Under the pieces are notes generated by a model, which searched no databases, was not told the DNA's origin, and saw nothing but the letters and a program-made list of their open reading frames with translations. A stretch of 52,414 nt of DNA from Flavobacteriia bacterium (GTDB taxonomy: Bacteria; Bacteroidota; Bacteroidia; Flavobacteriales; Flavobacteriaceae). Position 1 is the stretch's first letter, and the number at the start of each line of letters is the position of its first letter. Made by a program: the position numbers and the translations under genes. Shown one piece after another: positions 42,479 to 52,117 of the stretch. The DNA lies in contig JAAFHW010000008.1 of assembly GCA_013298525.1 (NCBI GenBank), positions 1 to 52,414 of the forward strand, in the 5' to 3' direction.

Positions 42479-43693
42479 ATGAATTCAAAATACGACATAC
42501 TAATTGTTGGTGGTGGCGCTGCAGGTTTTTTTACAGCAATTAACATTGTTGAGCGAAATCCCAAATTAAAAGTCGCTATTTTAGAACGTGGAAAAGAAGT
42601 TTTATCTAAAGTTAGAATTTCTGGTGGCGGACGTTGCAATGTTACACACGCGTGTTTTGTTCCGAATGATTTAGTCAAATTTTATCCTCGTGGCGAAAAA
42701 GAACTTCGCGGACCTTTTCATCAATTTTGTTCTGGTGATACAATTGAGTGGTTTGAAAAACACGGAGTCGAATTAAAAATCGAAGACGATGGTAGAATGT
42801 TTCCAACTTCCGATTCTTCTCAAACTATTATTGATTGTTTTTTAAATGCTACTCAAAAATTAAAAATTGATATTCTTACCAATCAAAGTGTACAATCACT
42901 TTTCAAAGGAGAAAATTATTGGAAAGTAGAAACCAATGTAGCAACTTTTTCTTGTCAAAAATTAGTGATGACCACCGGAAGTAATCCAAAAGTTTGGGAA
43001 ATGCTTACTGAACTTGGTCATTCTATTATTTCGGCTGTTCCATCATTGTTTACATTTAATATAAAAGACAAACGAATTAAAGATTTGATGGGTTTGTCGG
43101 CTTTTGCAAATGTAAAAGTTAAAAACACAAAGTTGGAATCTTCTGGACCATTATTGATAACCCATTGGGGAATGTCTGGACCAGGAATTTTGCGCCTTTC
43201 CGCTTGGGGCGCACGAATTTTGGCAGATAAAAATTATCACTTTGTTTTACAAGTCAATTGGTTAAACGACTTAACATTTGAAGAAACACTTGAAAAACTT
43301 AAGGAACTAAAATTAGAACATTCTAAAAAAGCAGTTTCAAAAAAATCTCCGTTTGAATTTCCGAACAGACTTTGGGAAAGTTTGGTTTTAGCTTCTGAAA
43401 TTTTTGAAGATACCAAATGGGCAGATTTATCTAAAAATCAACTTCAAAATTTAGCCAATCAATTAACGAATGGCGAATTTCAAGTAAACGGAAAAAGTAC
43501 TTTTAAAGAAGAGTTTGTAACTGCTGGAGGAATCGATTTAAAAGAAATCAATTTCAAAACGATGGAAAGTAAATTACATCCAAATTTATATTTCGCAGGA
43601 GAGATTTTAAACATTGATGCCATCACTGGCGGTTTTAATTTTCAAAATGCTTGGACTGGTGGTTTTATTATAGCTCAAACAATTGTTAATTAA
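42479..43693 (+). CDS. BaiN/HI0933-like NAD(P)/FAD-dependent oxidoreductase (404 aa)
   Basis: A flavoprotein of the HI0933/YhiN/BaiN family, cytoplasmic, with an undefined physiological substrate; some members act as bile-acid reductases. The FAD-binding dinucleotide fold is at the N-terminus (DILIVGGGAAGFF, residues about 5-17), followed by the family signature KVRISGGGRCNVTH (about 45-58). MTTGSNPKVWEML (about 163) and the C-terminal FAGEILNIDAITGGFNFQNAW (about 371-391) are also typical. The length is normal. It stands alone with its own -7 box and shows no link to its neighbours. Confidence 0.92.
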   Translation: MNSKYDILIVGGGAAGFFTAINIVERNPKLKVAILERGKEVLSKVRISGGGRCNVTHACFVPNDLVKFYPRGEKELRGPFHQFCSGDTIEWFEKHGVELKIEDDGRMFPTSDSSQTIIDCFLNATQKLKIDILTNQSVQSLFKGENYWKVETNVATFSCQKLVMTTGSNPKVWEMLTELGHSIISAVPSLFTFNIKDKRIKDLMGLSAFANVKVKNTKLESSGPLLITHWGMSGPGILRLSAWGARILADKNYHFVLQVNWLNDLTFEETLEKLKELKLEHSKKAVSKKSPFEFPNRLWESLVLASEIFEDTKWADLSKNQLQNLANQLTNGEFQVNGKSTFKEEFVTAGGIDLKEINFKTMESKLHPNLYFAGEILNIDAITGGFNFQNAWTGGFIIAQTIVN

Positions 43694-43761
43694 TTCAAAA
43701 TTTCTCATCCCTTGATATCATTGAAACCGATTGTTTTTTAATAAAATAAAACTATCTTTTG

Positions 43762-43793
43762 TTTGTAAGTGATTAAAAATCAACCTATATTTG
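43762..43793 (+). promoter_or_regulatory. Promoter of the first CUB/FN3 surface-protein gene
   Basis: TTTG (43762-43765), a 20-base spacer and TATATTTG (43786-43793) form a full consensus Bacteroidota promoter, 22 bases before the ATG at 43816. The surrounding bases resemble the leader of the next paralogous gene. Confidence 0.8.
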
Positions 43794-43815
43794 GTTTACC
43801 AAAAAACAAACAAAC

Positions 43816-46800
43816 ATGAAAAAACAATTACTTTTAAGTTTTTTTGCACTCTTTTTCGGAACATTTTTAACACTTGCACAAACTACTCCTGTTTGTGGAG
43901 AAACTTTTACTGATCCTGCCGGTGCAACTGCAAATTATGCAAATAATTCTAACGTAACAACAACTATTTGTCCAACAAATCCAGGAGAATTTGTTACTAT
44001 TTCTTTTACATCATTTGCATTAGAAAACAATTTTGATAGGTTAAAAATCTATAACGGAACTTCTGCAAGTGCAACTTTAATTGCAGATTTAACAGGAAAT
44101 ACAATTCCACCTGCATACACATCAAGTGATTCAAGTGGATGTTTGACTTTCGTTTTCACATCTGATTCTTCTATAAATCAGGCAGGTTGGGTTGCAAACA
44201 TTACTTGTGGATCAACTCCAATATGTTTAGCACCTATTTCAGTAAATGCATCTCCAACAAGCAATACTACTGCAGTATTGAATTGGATAGACCCTAATCA
44301 AGGAACTGGTCCATGGGAAATCTTGTTAACTGCAAATGGTACTGCAATTACCCAAACAATTATAGCACAATCAAATCCATTTGACTTAACTGGATTAACA
44401 CCTGGTGTAATTTATACAGCTTCTGTAAGATCAATCTGTGGAAATACTACAAGTGATTGGTCATCTCCGATAACTTTTACAACAGGAACAACAGCAACAT
44501 GTATTGAACCAACTAACATAGCTGTTTCTGGTATAACATCAACTACAGCTAATTTAAATTGGGCCATTTCTTCTAACAATTCTCAATGGGAAGTTTATGT
44601 TGCGCCATGTGGAACACCAAATCCAACACCAAATAATACCGGAGTAATTGTTACTACAAATAACTATCAAGTCGTTGGATTGAATCCAAATACTTGCTAT
44701 TCTGTTTTTATTAGATCAATCTGTTCTACTACATCAACTAGTTCTTGGTCGCAAGCCTATACATTCACTACATTAGCAAATACAACAAACCCATTTACAT
44801 GTGGTGGTATTTTTACAGATCCTGCAGGTGCTAATGCAAATTACTCAAATAATACTAATTCAACTGTTACAATTTGTCCAACCAATACAGGCGATCAAGT
44901 TACAGTTACTTTCACTTCATTCTCTCTTGAAGCAAATTATGATGGATTATATGTTTATAATGGAAATTCAAATACATCACCTCAAATAGCAAGTGCAAAT
45001 GGAGCGGCAAACGTTCCTGGAGGTCTAGCTGGAGCTTATTGGGGAACAACGCTACCTGGTCCATTTACTTCAACACATTCTAGTGGATGTTTAACTTTTG
45101 TATTTAGAAGTGATACTTCAGTAGTTCAATCTGGTTGGATAGCAAATATTACATGCGGTGTAGCGCCAACTTGTCCAAAGCCAACAAACTTAGTTGTTAC
45201 TGGAATTACAACAACTTCAGCAACTTTAGGATGGGTAAACAATAGCTCAGCGACAAGTTGGGAAGTAATTGCTTTACCATGCGGAACTGCTCCAACTGCA
45301 ACATCAGTAGGTATAGTAACAACTGTTAATCCTTATACATTTACAAACTTAACTCCAAATAGTTGCTACCAATTGTATGTTAGAGCAATTTGTTCTCCAT
45401 CAGATATGAGCGATTGGTCTATTGGCGCAACTCTTAACACTCCAGCAACTTGTCCAAAACCAACAGCATTGATTACATCTGCAATTACATCACAATCTGT
45501 TTCGATAGCTTGGACAAATAATAGTACTGCCACTTCATGGGAAGTTGTTGCTCTTCCTTGCATCACAGTTCCTGACAGCTCAACAACAGGTACAATTACA
45601 ACAACTAATCCATTTATTTTAAATGGACTAACAGCAAATACTTGCTATAGCATTTTTGTAAGAGCAATATGCTCATCAAGTGATTCAAGCGATTGGTCAA
45701 ACGGAATTAGTATCAATACTATGCCAACTCCACCAATATGTGGAGGCGTATTTGTTGACAATGGTGGTTCAAACGCTAATTATACCAATAACGCTGACAA
45801 TACTTATACTATTTGCCCTACAAATCCTGGAGAGGTTGTAACAGTAACATTTACACAATTTGATACTGAAACAAATTGGGATGGATTATATGTTTTTGAT
45901 GGTAATTCAATTACCTCACCACAAATTCCAAGTACAAATGGAGCAGCACAAGTTCCAGGAGGTTTAGCCGGTTCTTTCTGGGGTACAACTATTCCAGGAC
46001 CATTTACATCTTCAGATCCTAGTGGTTGCTTGACCTTTAGATTTAGAAGTGATTCTTCTGTTGTAAGAGCTGGCTGGTCTGCAAATATTACTTGTGGTCC
46101 AGATTTGGATAAAATTATTCTTGTTGCGTTCAATGACCAAAATAATAATGGTATTAAAGATTCAGGTGAAACCTACTTTACAAATGGTTCATTTGTTTAT
46201 CAGCAAAATAATACTGGGCCAATTACAAATGCCTTTTCATCAACAGGAAGACAAACAGTTTACGATTCGAATCCAGTAAACACTTATGACTTCTCATATA
46301 GTATCCAAACAGAATATCTTCCTTACTATAGCTCTGGAACAACTTCATTCAATGATGTAAATATCCCTGTAGGAAGTGGAACTCAAATTCTTTACTTTCC
46401 AATTGTTTTAACTCAAGCTTATAATGATGTTACTATTTCTATTGTTCCAATGGGCTCACCAAGACCTGGCTTAACATATACAAATAAGATTGTATATAAA
46501 AATTTAGGAGTAGCCGCAACAGACGGAACAATAACTTTTGAAAAGCCAACACAAGTAACCATTACCGCAATTAGTCAAACAGGAACTATCGCTAATGCGA
46601 CTGGATTCACTTATAACTTTACAAATCTTCTTCCTAATGAAACAAGAGTGTTTTATGTTACAATGAGTGTGCCAGCAAGTCCAGTAGTAAACTTAGGTAA
46701 TTTACTTATTGCAAATGCAACAATTTCGGCTCCTGCAAACGATATCAATTTAACAAATAACTCAACTAGAATTACCCAAATTGTAGTAAATTCATTTGAT

Positions 46801-47481
46801 CCAAATGATAAAATGGAATCGCATGGTGAAGAAATTCTTTTTAGTCAATTTAACCAAAATGAAGATTTAATTTATACTATTAGATTCCAAAATTATGGAA
46901 CAGCAAATGCTATTGATGTTAGAATTGAAGATGTTTTAGATTCACAAATTGACCCTGAAAGTATTAGAATGATAAGCTCAAGCCACAATTATGTTATGAC
47001 AAGAGTTAATAACAATATTGTTTGGAATTTCAATAACATACAATTAGTTCCTATATCTGTAAATGAAGAATTAAGTATGGGATATGTACAATTTAGAGTT
47101 AAATTAAATCCAGGTTTTGCTGTTGGTTCAATAATACCAAATACCGCAAATATCTATTTTGATACCAATCCTGCAATTGTAACAAATACTTTTACAACTG
47201 AGTTCACAGCAGCATTAAACAATCAAGCTTTTGATGGTACTAACTTTACATTGTATCCAAATCCAGCAAGTCAATTTATAAATATCAGTTTAAATAATAC
47301 TTCTGAAATTATTGATAATGTGATTATTTATGATGTTTTAGGCAAAATCATTAAAGAAGTAAAATCAATTTCTTCTAATAGTGCTACAATTGACACTTCA
47401 AGTTTATCTAAAGGTGTTTATTTATTAGAAATAACTACTGAAAATGGTTTAAAACAAAATAAAAAACTTGTAATAAAATAA
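43816..47481 (+). CDS. Multi-domain CUB/fibronectin-III surface protein with T9SS sorting domain (1221 aa)
   Basis: A large secreted or cell-surface protein, probably adhesive. Residues 1-21 form a signal peptide. The order of modules is CUB-like (about 27-131), FN3 (137-222), FN3 (229-319), CUB-like (329-447), FN3 (453-541), FN3 (546-635), CUB-like (642-760). A calcium-loop-like DQNNNGIKDSGE (about 773-784) follows, then a beta-rich region with the conserved DPNDKMESHGEE, and finally a T9SS type A sorting domain in the last 75 residues (LYPNPASQFINISL, SKGVYLLEITT). Each CUB-like module ends in SSGCLTF-FRSD-S and a GW..NI.C pattern. No enzymatic motif is seen. The ligand is unknown. Confidence 0.85.
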   Translation: MKKQLLLSFFALFFGTFLTLAQTTPVCGETFTDPAGATANYANNSNVTTTICPTNPGEFVTISFTSFALENNFDRLKIYNGTSASATLIADLTGNTIPPAYTSSDSSGCLTFVFTSDSSINQAGWVANITCGSTPICLAPISVNASPTSNTTAVLNWIDPNQGTGPWEILLTANGTAITQTIIAQSNPFDLTGLTPGVIYTASVRSICGNTTSDWSSPITFTTGTTATCIEPTNIAVSGITSTTANLNWAISSNNSQWEVYVAPCGTPNPTPNNTGVIVTTNNYQVVGLNPNTCYSVFIRSICSTTSTSSWSQAYTFTTLANTTNPFTCGGIFTDPAGANANYSNNTNSTVTICPTNTGDQVTVTFTSFSLEANYDGLYVYNGNSNTSPQIASANGAANVPGGLAGAYWGTTLPGPFTSTHSSGCLTFVFRSDTSVVQSGWIANITCGVAPTCPKPTNLVVTGITTTSATLGWVNNSSATSWEVIALPCGTAPTATSVGIVTTVNPYTFTNLTPNSCYQLYVRAICSPSDMSDWSIGATLNTPATCPKPTALITSAITSQSVSIAWTNNSTATSWEVVALPCITVPDSSTTGTITTTNPFILNGLTANTCYSIFVRAICSSSDSSDWSNGISINTMPTPPICGGVFVDNGGSNANYTNNADNTYTICPTNPGEVVTVTFTQFDTETNWDGLYVFDGNSITSPQIPSTNGAAQVPGGLAGSFWGTTIPGPFTSSDPSGCLTFRFRSDSSVVRAGWSANITCGPDLDKIILVAFNDQNNNGIKDSGETYFTNGSFVYQQNNTGPITNAFSSTGRQTVYDSNPVNTYDFSYSIQTEYLPYYSSGTTSFNDVNIPVGSGTQILYFPIVLTQAYNDVTISIVPMGSPRPGLTYTNKIVYKNLGVAATDGTITFEKPTQVTITAISQTGTIANATGFTYNFTNLLPNETRVFYVTMSVPASPVVNLGNLLIANATISAPANDINLTNNSTRITQIVVNSFDPNDKMESHGEEILFSQFNQNEDLIYTIRFQNYGTANAIDVRIEDVLDSQIDPESIRMISSSHNYVMTRVNNNIVWNFNNIQLVPISVNEELSMGYVQFRVKLNPGFAVGSIIPNTANIYFDTNPAIVTNTFTTEFTAALNNQAFDGTNFTLYPNPASQFINISLNNTSEIIDNVIIYDVLGKIIKEVKSISSNSATIDTSSLSKGVYLLEITTENGLKQNKKLVIK

Positions 47482-47505
47482 TTTTTAAAAGTTAATCAAA
47501 ATCAT

Positions 47506-47545
47506 AATTCCCAATTATAAATTTATAATTGGGAATTTTTTTTGT
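47506..47545 (+). terminator. Terminator of the first surface-protein gene
   Basis: A 32-base perfect palindrome (47506-47521 with 47522-47537) followed by a T run starts 24 bases after the stop. Because it has no unpaired loop bases by strict pairing, the tip will open by a few bases in RNA. Confidence 0.88.
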
Positions 47546-47637
47546 AAATAAATTTGATGAGATATTGGTTTTATTGAGTTTGCAGAATTTTATGAAAAAA
47601 ACCTTAGATTTTAGATATAAGTTATTAAAAATCAATG

Positions 47638-47645
47638 TATATTTG
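47638..47645 (+). promoter_or_regulatory. -7 element of the second CUB/FN3 surface-protein gene
   Basis: TATATTTG lies 21 bases before the ATG at 47667, in a leader that aligns with that of the paralogue (GATTAAAAATCAACC against TTATTAAAAATCAATG). The TTTG box of the first gene is not conserved here, so expression may be weaker. Confidence 0.6.
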
Positions 47646-47666
47646 ATTTCTATAAATCAATCAAAC

Positions 47667-50600
47667 ATGAAAAAACAATTACTTTTAACCCTATTCTCTT
47701 TGTTTTTTGGGGCTATTTTTTATAGCGCTGCTCAAACAGGATGTAGTCAATTCTTTTATGACAATGGTGGTCAAAATGGAAACTATGCTGATTCCGCTTA
47801 TGACATCAATACTTTTTGTCCAAACACACCAAACGAAACATTACTTATTAGTTTTAATTCCATTTCTTTGGAAATGGATGATGTGCTGTATGTTTATGAA
47901 GGTTCTAGTCCAAATGGAAATTTACTTTCAATTATTGATAGCAATAGCCCAACACAAATGACATTAAGTACAAATACTCCTGGAGAATGTGTAACATTTG
48001 TATTTCAATCTAACACATCAGGAAACAGTGGTGGTTGGGAAGCAATGATTGATTGCGTAACAACAAATTTTCCTTGTTTAGCACCAGTTTCATTAAGCAC
48101 AACACAAATTGATAGCAATACGGTTTCTTTATCTTGGGTAGATATTAATCAATCTAGTAATCTTTGGGAAATATTAGTTACTCCAGCATTAGGAGGAAGT
48201 TCGCTTATAGCTGGCTCTAGTCCTTTTCAATTAACTGGGTTAACTCCTGATGTCACTTATATGGTTACCATAAGAGCTATCTGTAATGGTATGCCTGGAG
48301 ATTGGTCAACACCATACACTTTTAGCACTACACAAGTAGTAACTTGTATTGAGCCAACCATTCAATCTGTTACTGGAATTACAAATAATAGTGGTGTAAT
48401 AAATTGGACTTTGACAAGCAGTACTAATGAATGGGAAGTATTAGTTTTACCATGTACTGCAACAAATCCAACACCTAATAATGCTGGATTGTCAGTTACC
48501 ACTAACACTTATCTTGCACCTGGATTAAATGCAAGTACTTGCTATAAAGTATTTGTAAGAACGGTTTGTTCTACTACGCTTACTAGTCCATGGTCACAGC
48601 CTATTACATTTACAACTTTAGCAAATCCAGTACCATCACCTGTTTGTGGTGGACAGTTTATAGATAATGGTGGTTTAACTGCTAATTATGCAAATAACTC
48701 TGACAATACCTATACCATTTGCCCAACTTCTCCTGGCGAGCAAGTTGTTGTTACATTTACAGCATTTAATACAGAAGCTAACTGGGACGGATTGTATGTT
48801 TTTAACGGACCAACAATTTCTTCACCACAAATTTCAAGTGGAAATCCAGCTGGAAGTGTTCCTGGAGGATTAGTTGGATCATTTTGGGGAACTGTTATTC
48901 CGGGTCCATTTGTTTCATCTGACACTAGTGGTTGTTTGACTTTTAGATTTAGAAGTGATAGTTCTGTAAACAGAGCTGGTTGGGAAGCTAATGTTGAGTG
49001 TTTATCACAAGCAACTTGTTTACAACCAACAATTTTAGCAGCTACAAATATTACAGGTACTACAGCAACTATTAATTGGACCGAAAATGGTACAGCAACA
49101 CAATGGGAAGTTTTAGTAGTACCATCAACAGCTCCTGCTCCAACTCAATCTTCAGTTGGAACAGTAACTAGTTCAAATCCTTTACAAGTTACTGGATTAA
49201 ATTATAATACAATTTACAATGCATATGTAAGATCAATTTGCTCGGCAACAGATTCAAGTTATTGGTCTTTTGCAAGAACGTTTACAACACTTCAAACCAA
49301 TTGTAGTGCACCAACAAATGTTTTAGCAAACAATATCACAACTACAAGTGCTAATTTTAGTTGGGCTCAATCTGGAACTGTTTCACAATGGGAAGTTTTA
49401 GTTTTGCCGTCAGGCTCGACTACTCCTACTGCAGCATCAACTGGAACAGTAATTTCTACAAACCCATATCAAGTAACTGGATTAAATTTAGGAACATCTT
49501 ATGTTTTTTATGTTAGAGCTATTTGTTCTGCGACTGAAAAAAGTGCGTGGTCATCTAGAGCATTTACAACACTTCAAACCAATTGTAGTTCACCATCAAA
49601 TGTTGTTGTTAATAGTACTACACCAACAAGTGCAAATTTAAGTTGGTCTCAATCTGGTTCGGTTTCTCAATGGGAAGTATTGATTTTGCCATCAGGATCT
49701 CCAGTTCCTACAGTTGCATCAGTTGGAATATTAACTCCTTCAAACTCCTATTCTGCAACAGGGTTAACTACAGGAACAACTTATATTTTTTATGTTAGAG
49801 CAATTTGTTCAGCGACTGAAGTAAGTAATTGGATTCCAAAAACTTTTACACCAAATATTACATTACCTCCACTAACAACTAGTACTAATCAATACACAGT
49901 TAACCAATTGGTTACTAATGTTTTAATAAACAATCCATGTTTAACGGTTTCAAACATAACTTCTAGCACTGGAACTAACTTTGGTTCTGTTAATGGAATT
50001 GGTTCTTTTACCAATACTAATCCATTATTTCCAATTTCATCAGGTATTGTACTATCATCAGGAAACGCAATGAGTGCACCAGGTCCGAATACTTCAATAT
50101 TAAGTGAAGGAACTTCTGCTTGGACAGGAGATGCCCAATTAGAAGGAATAATTTCAAGTGCAATTGGTGTACCAATGGTTTCTAAAAATGCAACGAAATT
50201 AGAATTTGATTTTACTAGTTTAAATTCTTACATGAGTTTTAATTTCTTATTAGCATCTGATGAATATGGTACTTTCCAATGTGATTTTGCTGATGCTTTT
50301 GCTTTCCTTTTAACTGATTTAGACACTGGAATCACAACTAATCTAGCAGTTATTCCTGGAACAACTATACCAGTTTCCGTTGTAACTATTAGAAATAATT
50401 TACACAACAATTCTTGTGCTTCTGCTAATCCATTATTTTTTGATTCTTATTACGCAAATAATCAAACAGCATCAGCTACAAACTATAATGGTCAAACCGT
50501 TAAAATGACTGCATCGGCTAACATTATTCCAAATCGTAATTATCATATTAAGTTGGTAATTGCAGATAGAAGTGATACAGCTTATGATTCGTCAGTATTT

Positions 50601-52016
50601 ATTGAAGCTGGAACTTTTACTTCTGGTCCACCACAATGTTCTGACAAAATTGAACTAGTAGCATTCATAGATGAAAACGGAAATGGAATTAAAGATACTA
50701 ACGAAGTAAACTTTACTTACGGTTCGTTCACTTCTTTACAAAATAATGCAGGAAATGTTACCAATTTTTCATCTCCATCAGGAACATACACAATGTATGA
50801 TGCAAATCCTTCAAACGTTTATGATTTTGGATATCAAATCAATACAGAATATGCTCCATACTATACATTAGGTACTGTAAATTATAATGACATCAATATT
50901 CCATTGAATAGTGGAACACAAACATTGTATTTCCCAATTACCTTAACTCAAGGATTTAACGATGTTTCTGTAACTATTGTACCTGTTGGCGCTCCAGTTC
51001 CTGGATTCAGTTATGTAAATAAAATCGTTTACAAAAACTTAGGTGTTGTTGCTACTGACGGAACTTTGACTTTTAATAAAGATGCGAATGTTTCTATAAC
51101 TAATGTTTCTCAAGCAGGAACAATTGCAAATGCAACAGGTTTTACTTATACTTTCACAAATTTAGCTCCATATGAAACGAGATATATTTATGTAACAATG
51201 AGTGTTCCTGCAATTCCTACAGTTAATCTTGGAGATTTGTTGACTAATACAGCAAGTATTGTTGCTACTGCAAATGATATCAACTTGACTAATAATAATC
51301 ATTCGAATACACAAGTAGTTGTAGGTTCTTACGATCCAAATGATAAAATGGAAGCTCATGGCGAACAAATTCCATTCAATCAGTTTAGTCAAAATGATTA
51401 TTTGTACTATACTATTCGTTTCCAAAATGAAGGAACAGCTAATGCCATTAATGTTAGAATTGAAGATTTCTTAGATGCTCAATTGGATGAAGCAAGTATA
51501 AGAGTTGTTGATGCAAGTCACAATTACATCATGGAGCGTGTTGGCAATCACATCATCTGGAAATTTGATTATATTCAATTACCAAGTTTCTTAGAAAATG
51601 TAGATTTAAGTAAAGGTTATGTAACATTTAAAATCAAAATGAAACCAGGATTTGCTGTTGGAGATATTGTTCCAAACACTGCTTCTATTTACTTTGATAC
51701 GAATCCTGCGATTATTACTAATACTTTTACAACTGAATTTACAGCTGCTTTAGCAAATGCAAATTTTGGATTTGAAAATTTTGTTTTATATCCGAATCCA
51801 ACAAATTCATTTATTCAAGTTAATTTGCAAAACACATCTGAGTTGCTTGAAAACGTAATTATTTACGATGTTTTAGGAAAAACAGTTAAGACTATTTCTG
51901 CAAATAATTCAAACGAAATGAAAGTTGATGTTTCTAACTTATCGAAAGGTGTTTATCTAGTTGAAATTACAACACAATCGGATTTAAAAATCACTAAGAA
52001 ATTGGTAATCAACTAA
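47667..52016 (+). CDS. CUB/fibronectin-III surface protein with choice-of-anchor L domain and T9SS sorting domain (1449 aa)
   Basis: Paralogue of the preceding gene. The start is the ATG at 47667, where the signal peptide begins; the longer frame back to 47529 begins inside a terminator. Module order: CUB-like (about 26-130), FN3 (136-221), FN3 (227-316), CUB-like (327-445), FN3 (451-541), FN3 (546-636), FN3 (640-727). A region resembling a choice-of-anchor L domain (about 736-990) replaces the third CUB of its neighbour. Then come a calcium-loop-like DENGNGIKDTNE (1002-1013), the conserved DPNDKMEAHGEQ region and a T9SS type A sorting domain (LYPNPTNSFIQVNL to the end). It is predicted to be secreted through T9SS and held at the surface. 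The ligand is unknown. Confidence 0.85.
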   Translation: MKKQLLLTLFSLFFGAIFYSAAQTGCSQFFYDNGGQNGNYADSAYDINTFCPNTPNETLLISFNSISLEMDDVLYVYEGSSPNGNLLSIIDSNSPTQMTLSTNTPGECVTFVFQSNTSGNSGGWEAMIDCVTTNFPCLAPVSLSTTQIDSNTVSLSWVDINQSSNLWEILVTPALGGSSLIAGSSPFQLTGLTPDVTYMVTIRAICNGMPGDWSTPYTFSTTQVVTCIEPTIQSVTGITNNSGVINWTLTSSTNEWEVLVLPCTATNPTPNNAGLSVTTNTYLAPGLNASTCYKVFVRTVCSTTLTSPWSQPITFTTLANPVPSPVCGGQFIDNGGLTANYANNSDNTYTICPTSPGEQVVVTFTAFNTEANWDGLYVFNGPTISSPQISSGNPAGSVPGGLVGSFWGTVIPGPFVSSDTSGCLTFRFRSDSSVNRAGWEANVECLSQATCLQPTILAATNITGTTATINWTENGTATQWEVLVVPSTAPAPTQSSVGTVTSSNPLQVTGLNYNTIYNAYVRSICSATDSSYWSFARTFTTLQTNCSAPTNVLANNITTTSANFSWAQSGTVSQWEVLVLPSGSTTPTAASTGTVISTNPYQVTGLNLGTSYVFYVRAICSATEKSAWSSRAFTTLQTNCSSPSNVVVNSTTPTSANLSWSQSGSVSQWEVLILPSGSPVPTVASVGILTPSNSYSATGLTTGTTYIFYVRAICSATEVSNWIPKTFTPNITLPPLTTSTNQYTVNQLVTNVLINNPCLTVSNITSSTGTNFGSVNGIGSFTNTNPLFPISSGIVLSSGNAMSAPGPNTSILSEGTSAWTGDAQLEGIISSAIGVPMVSKNATKLEFDFTSLNSYMSFNFLLASDEYGTFQCDFADAFAFLLTDLDTGITTNLAVIPGTTIPVSVVTIRNNLHNNSCASANPLFFDSYYANNQTASATNYNGQTVKMTASANIIPNRNYHIKLVIADRSDTAYDSSVFIEAGTFTSGPPQCSDKIELVAFIDENGNGIKDTNEVNFTYGSFTSLQNNAGNVTNFSSPSGTYTMYDANPSNVYDFGYQINTEYAPYYTLGTVNYNDINIPLNSGTQTLYFPITLTQGFNDVSVTIVPVGAPVPGFSYVNKIVYKNLGVVATDGTLTFNKDANVSITNVSQAGTIANATGFTYTFTNLAPYETRYIYVTMSVPAIPTVNLGDLLTNTASIVATANDINLTNNNHSNTQVVVGSYDPNDKMEAHGEQIPFNQFSQNDYLYYTIRFQNEGTANAINVRIEDFLDAQLDEASIRVVDASHNYIMERVGNHIIWKFDYIQLPSFLENVDLSKGYVTFKIKMKPGFAVGDIVPNTASIYFDTNPAIITNTFTTEFTAALANANFGFENFVLYPNPTNSFIQVNLQNTSELLENVIIYDVLGKTVKTISANNSNEMKVDVSNLSKGVYLVEITTQSDLKITKKLVIN
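49284..49857 (+). repeat. Tandem duplicated FN3 module inside the surface-protein gene
   Basis: The sequence ACAACACTTCAAACCAATTG appears at 49284 and again at 49566, a period of 282 bases (94 codons). The two modules (protein residues about 540-633 and 634-727) are alike along their length, for example QSGTVSQWEVLVLPSGS against QSGSVSQWEVLILPSGS. This points to a fairly recent in-frame duplication. Confidence 0.85.
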
Positions 52017-52035
52017 AAAATAAAAATAAAATTTT

Positions 52036-52075
52036 AAAAGTCCCGAAAAATTAACTTTCTCGGGACTTTTTATTT
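52036..52075 (+). terminator. Terminator of the second surface-protein gene
   Basis: An 11-bp perfect stem (52036-52046 with 52060-52070) and a 13-base loop are followed by a T-rich stretch, 20 bases after the stop. Confidence 0.85.
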
Positions 52076-52088
52076 GCAATAAAAAAGC

Positions 52089-52096
52089 TACATTTG
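52089..52096 (+). promoter_or_regulatory. Candidate -7 element of the last, partial gene
   Basis: TACATTTG matches TAnnTTTG and lies 21 bases before the ATG at 52118. The upstream box would fall in the terminator stem and is not a good match. Confidence 0.45.
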
Positions 52097-52117
52097 ATTA
52101 ACTTTAATTTTCAGGTT

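Noticed and set aside
45804-46133. Minus-strand frame of 109 codons inside the surface-protein gene
   Set aside because: It is antisense to well-supported CUB-domain coding sequence and matches no family; a similar shadow occurs at the equivalent place of the paralogue (48710-48925), as expected from shared codons.
47529-47666. Forty-six codon N-terminal extension of the second surface protein
   Set aside because: It starts inside the terminator palindrome of the preceding gene and precedes the -7 box; the signal peptide starts at the ATG at 47667.
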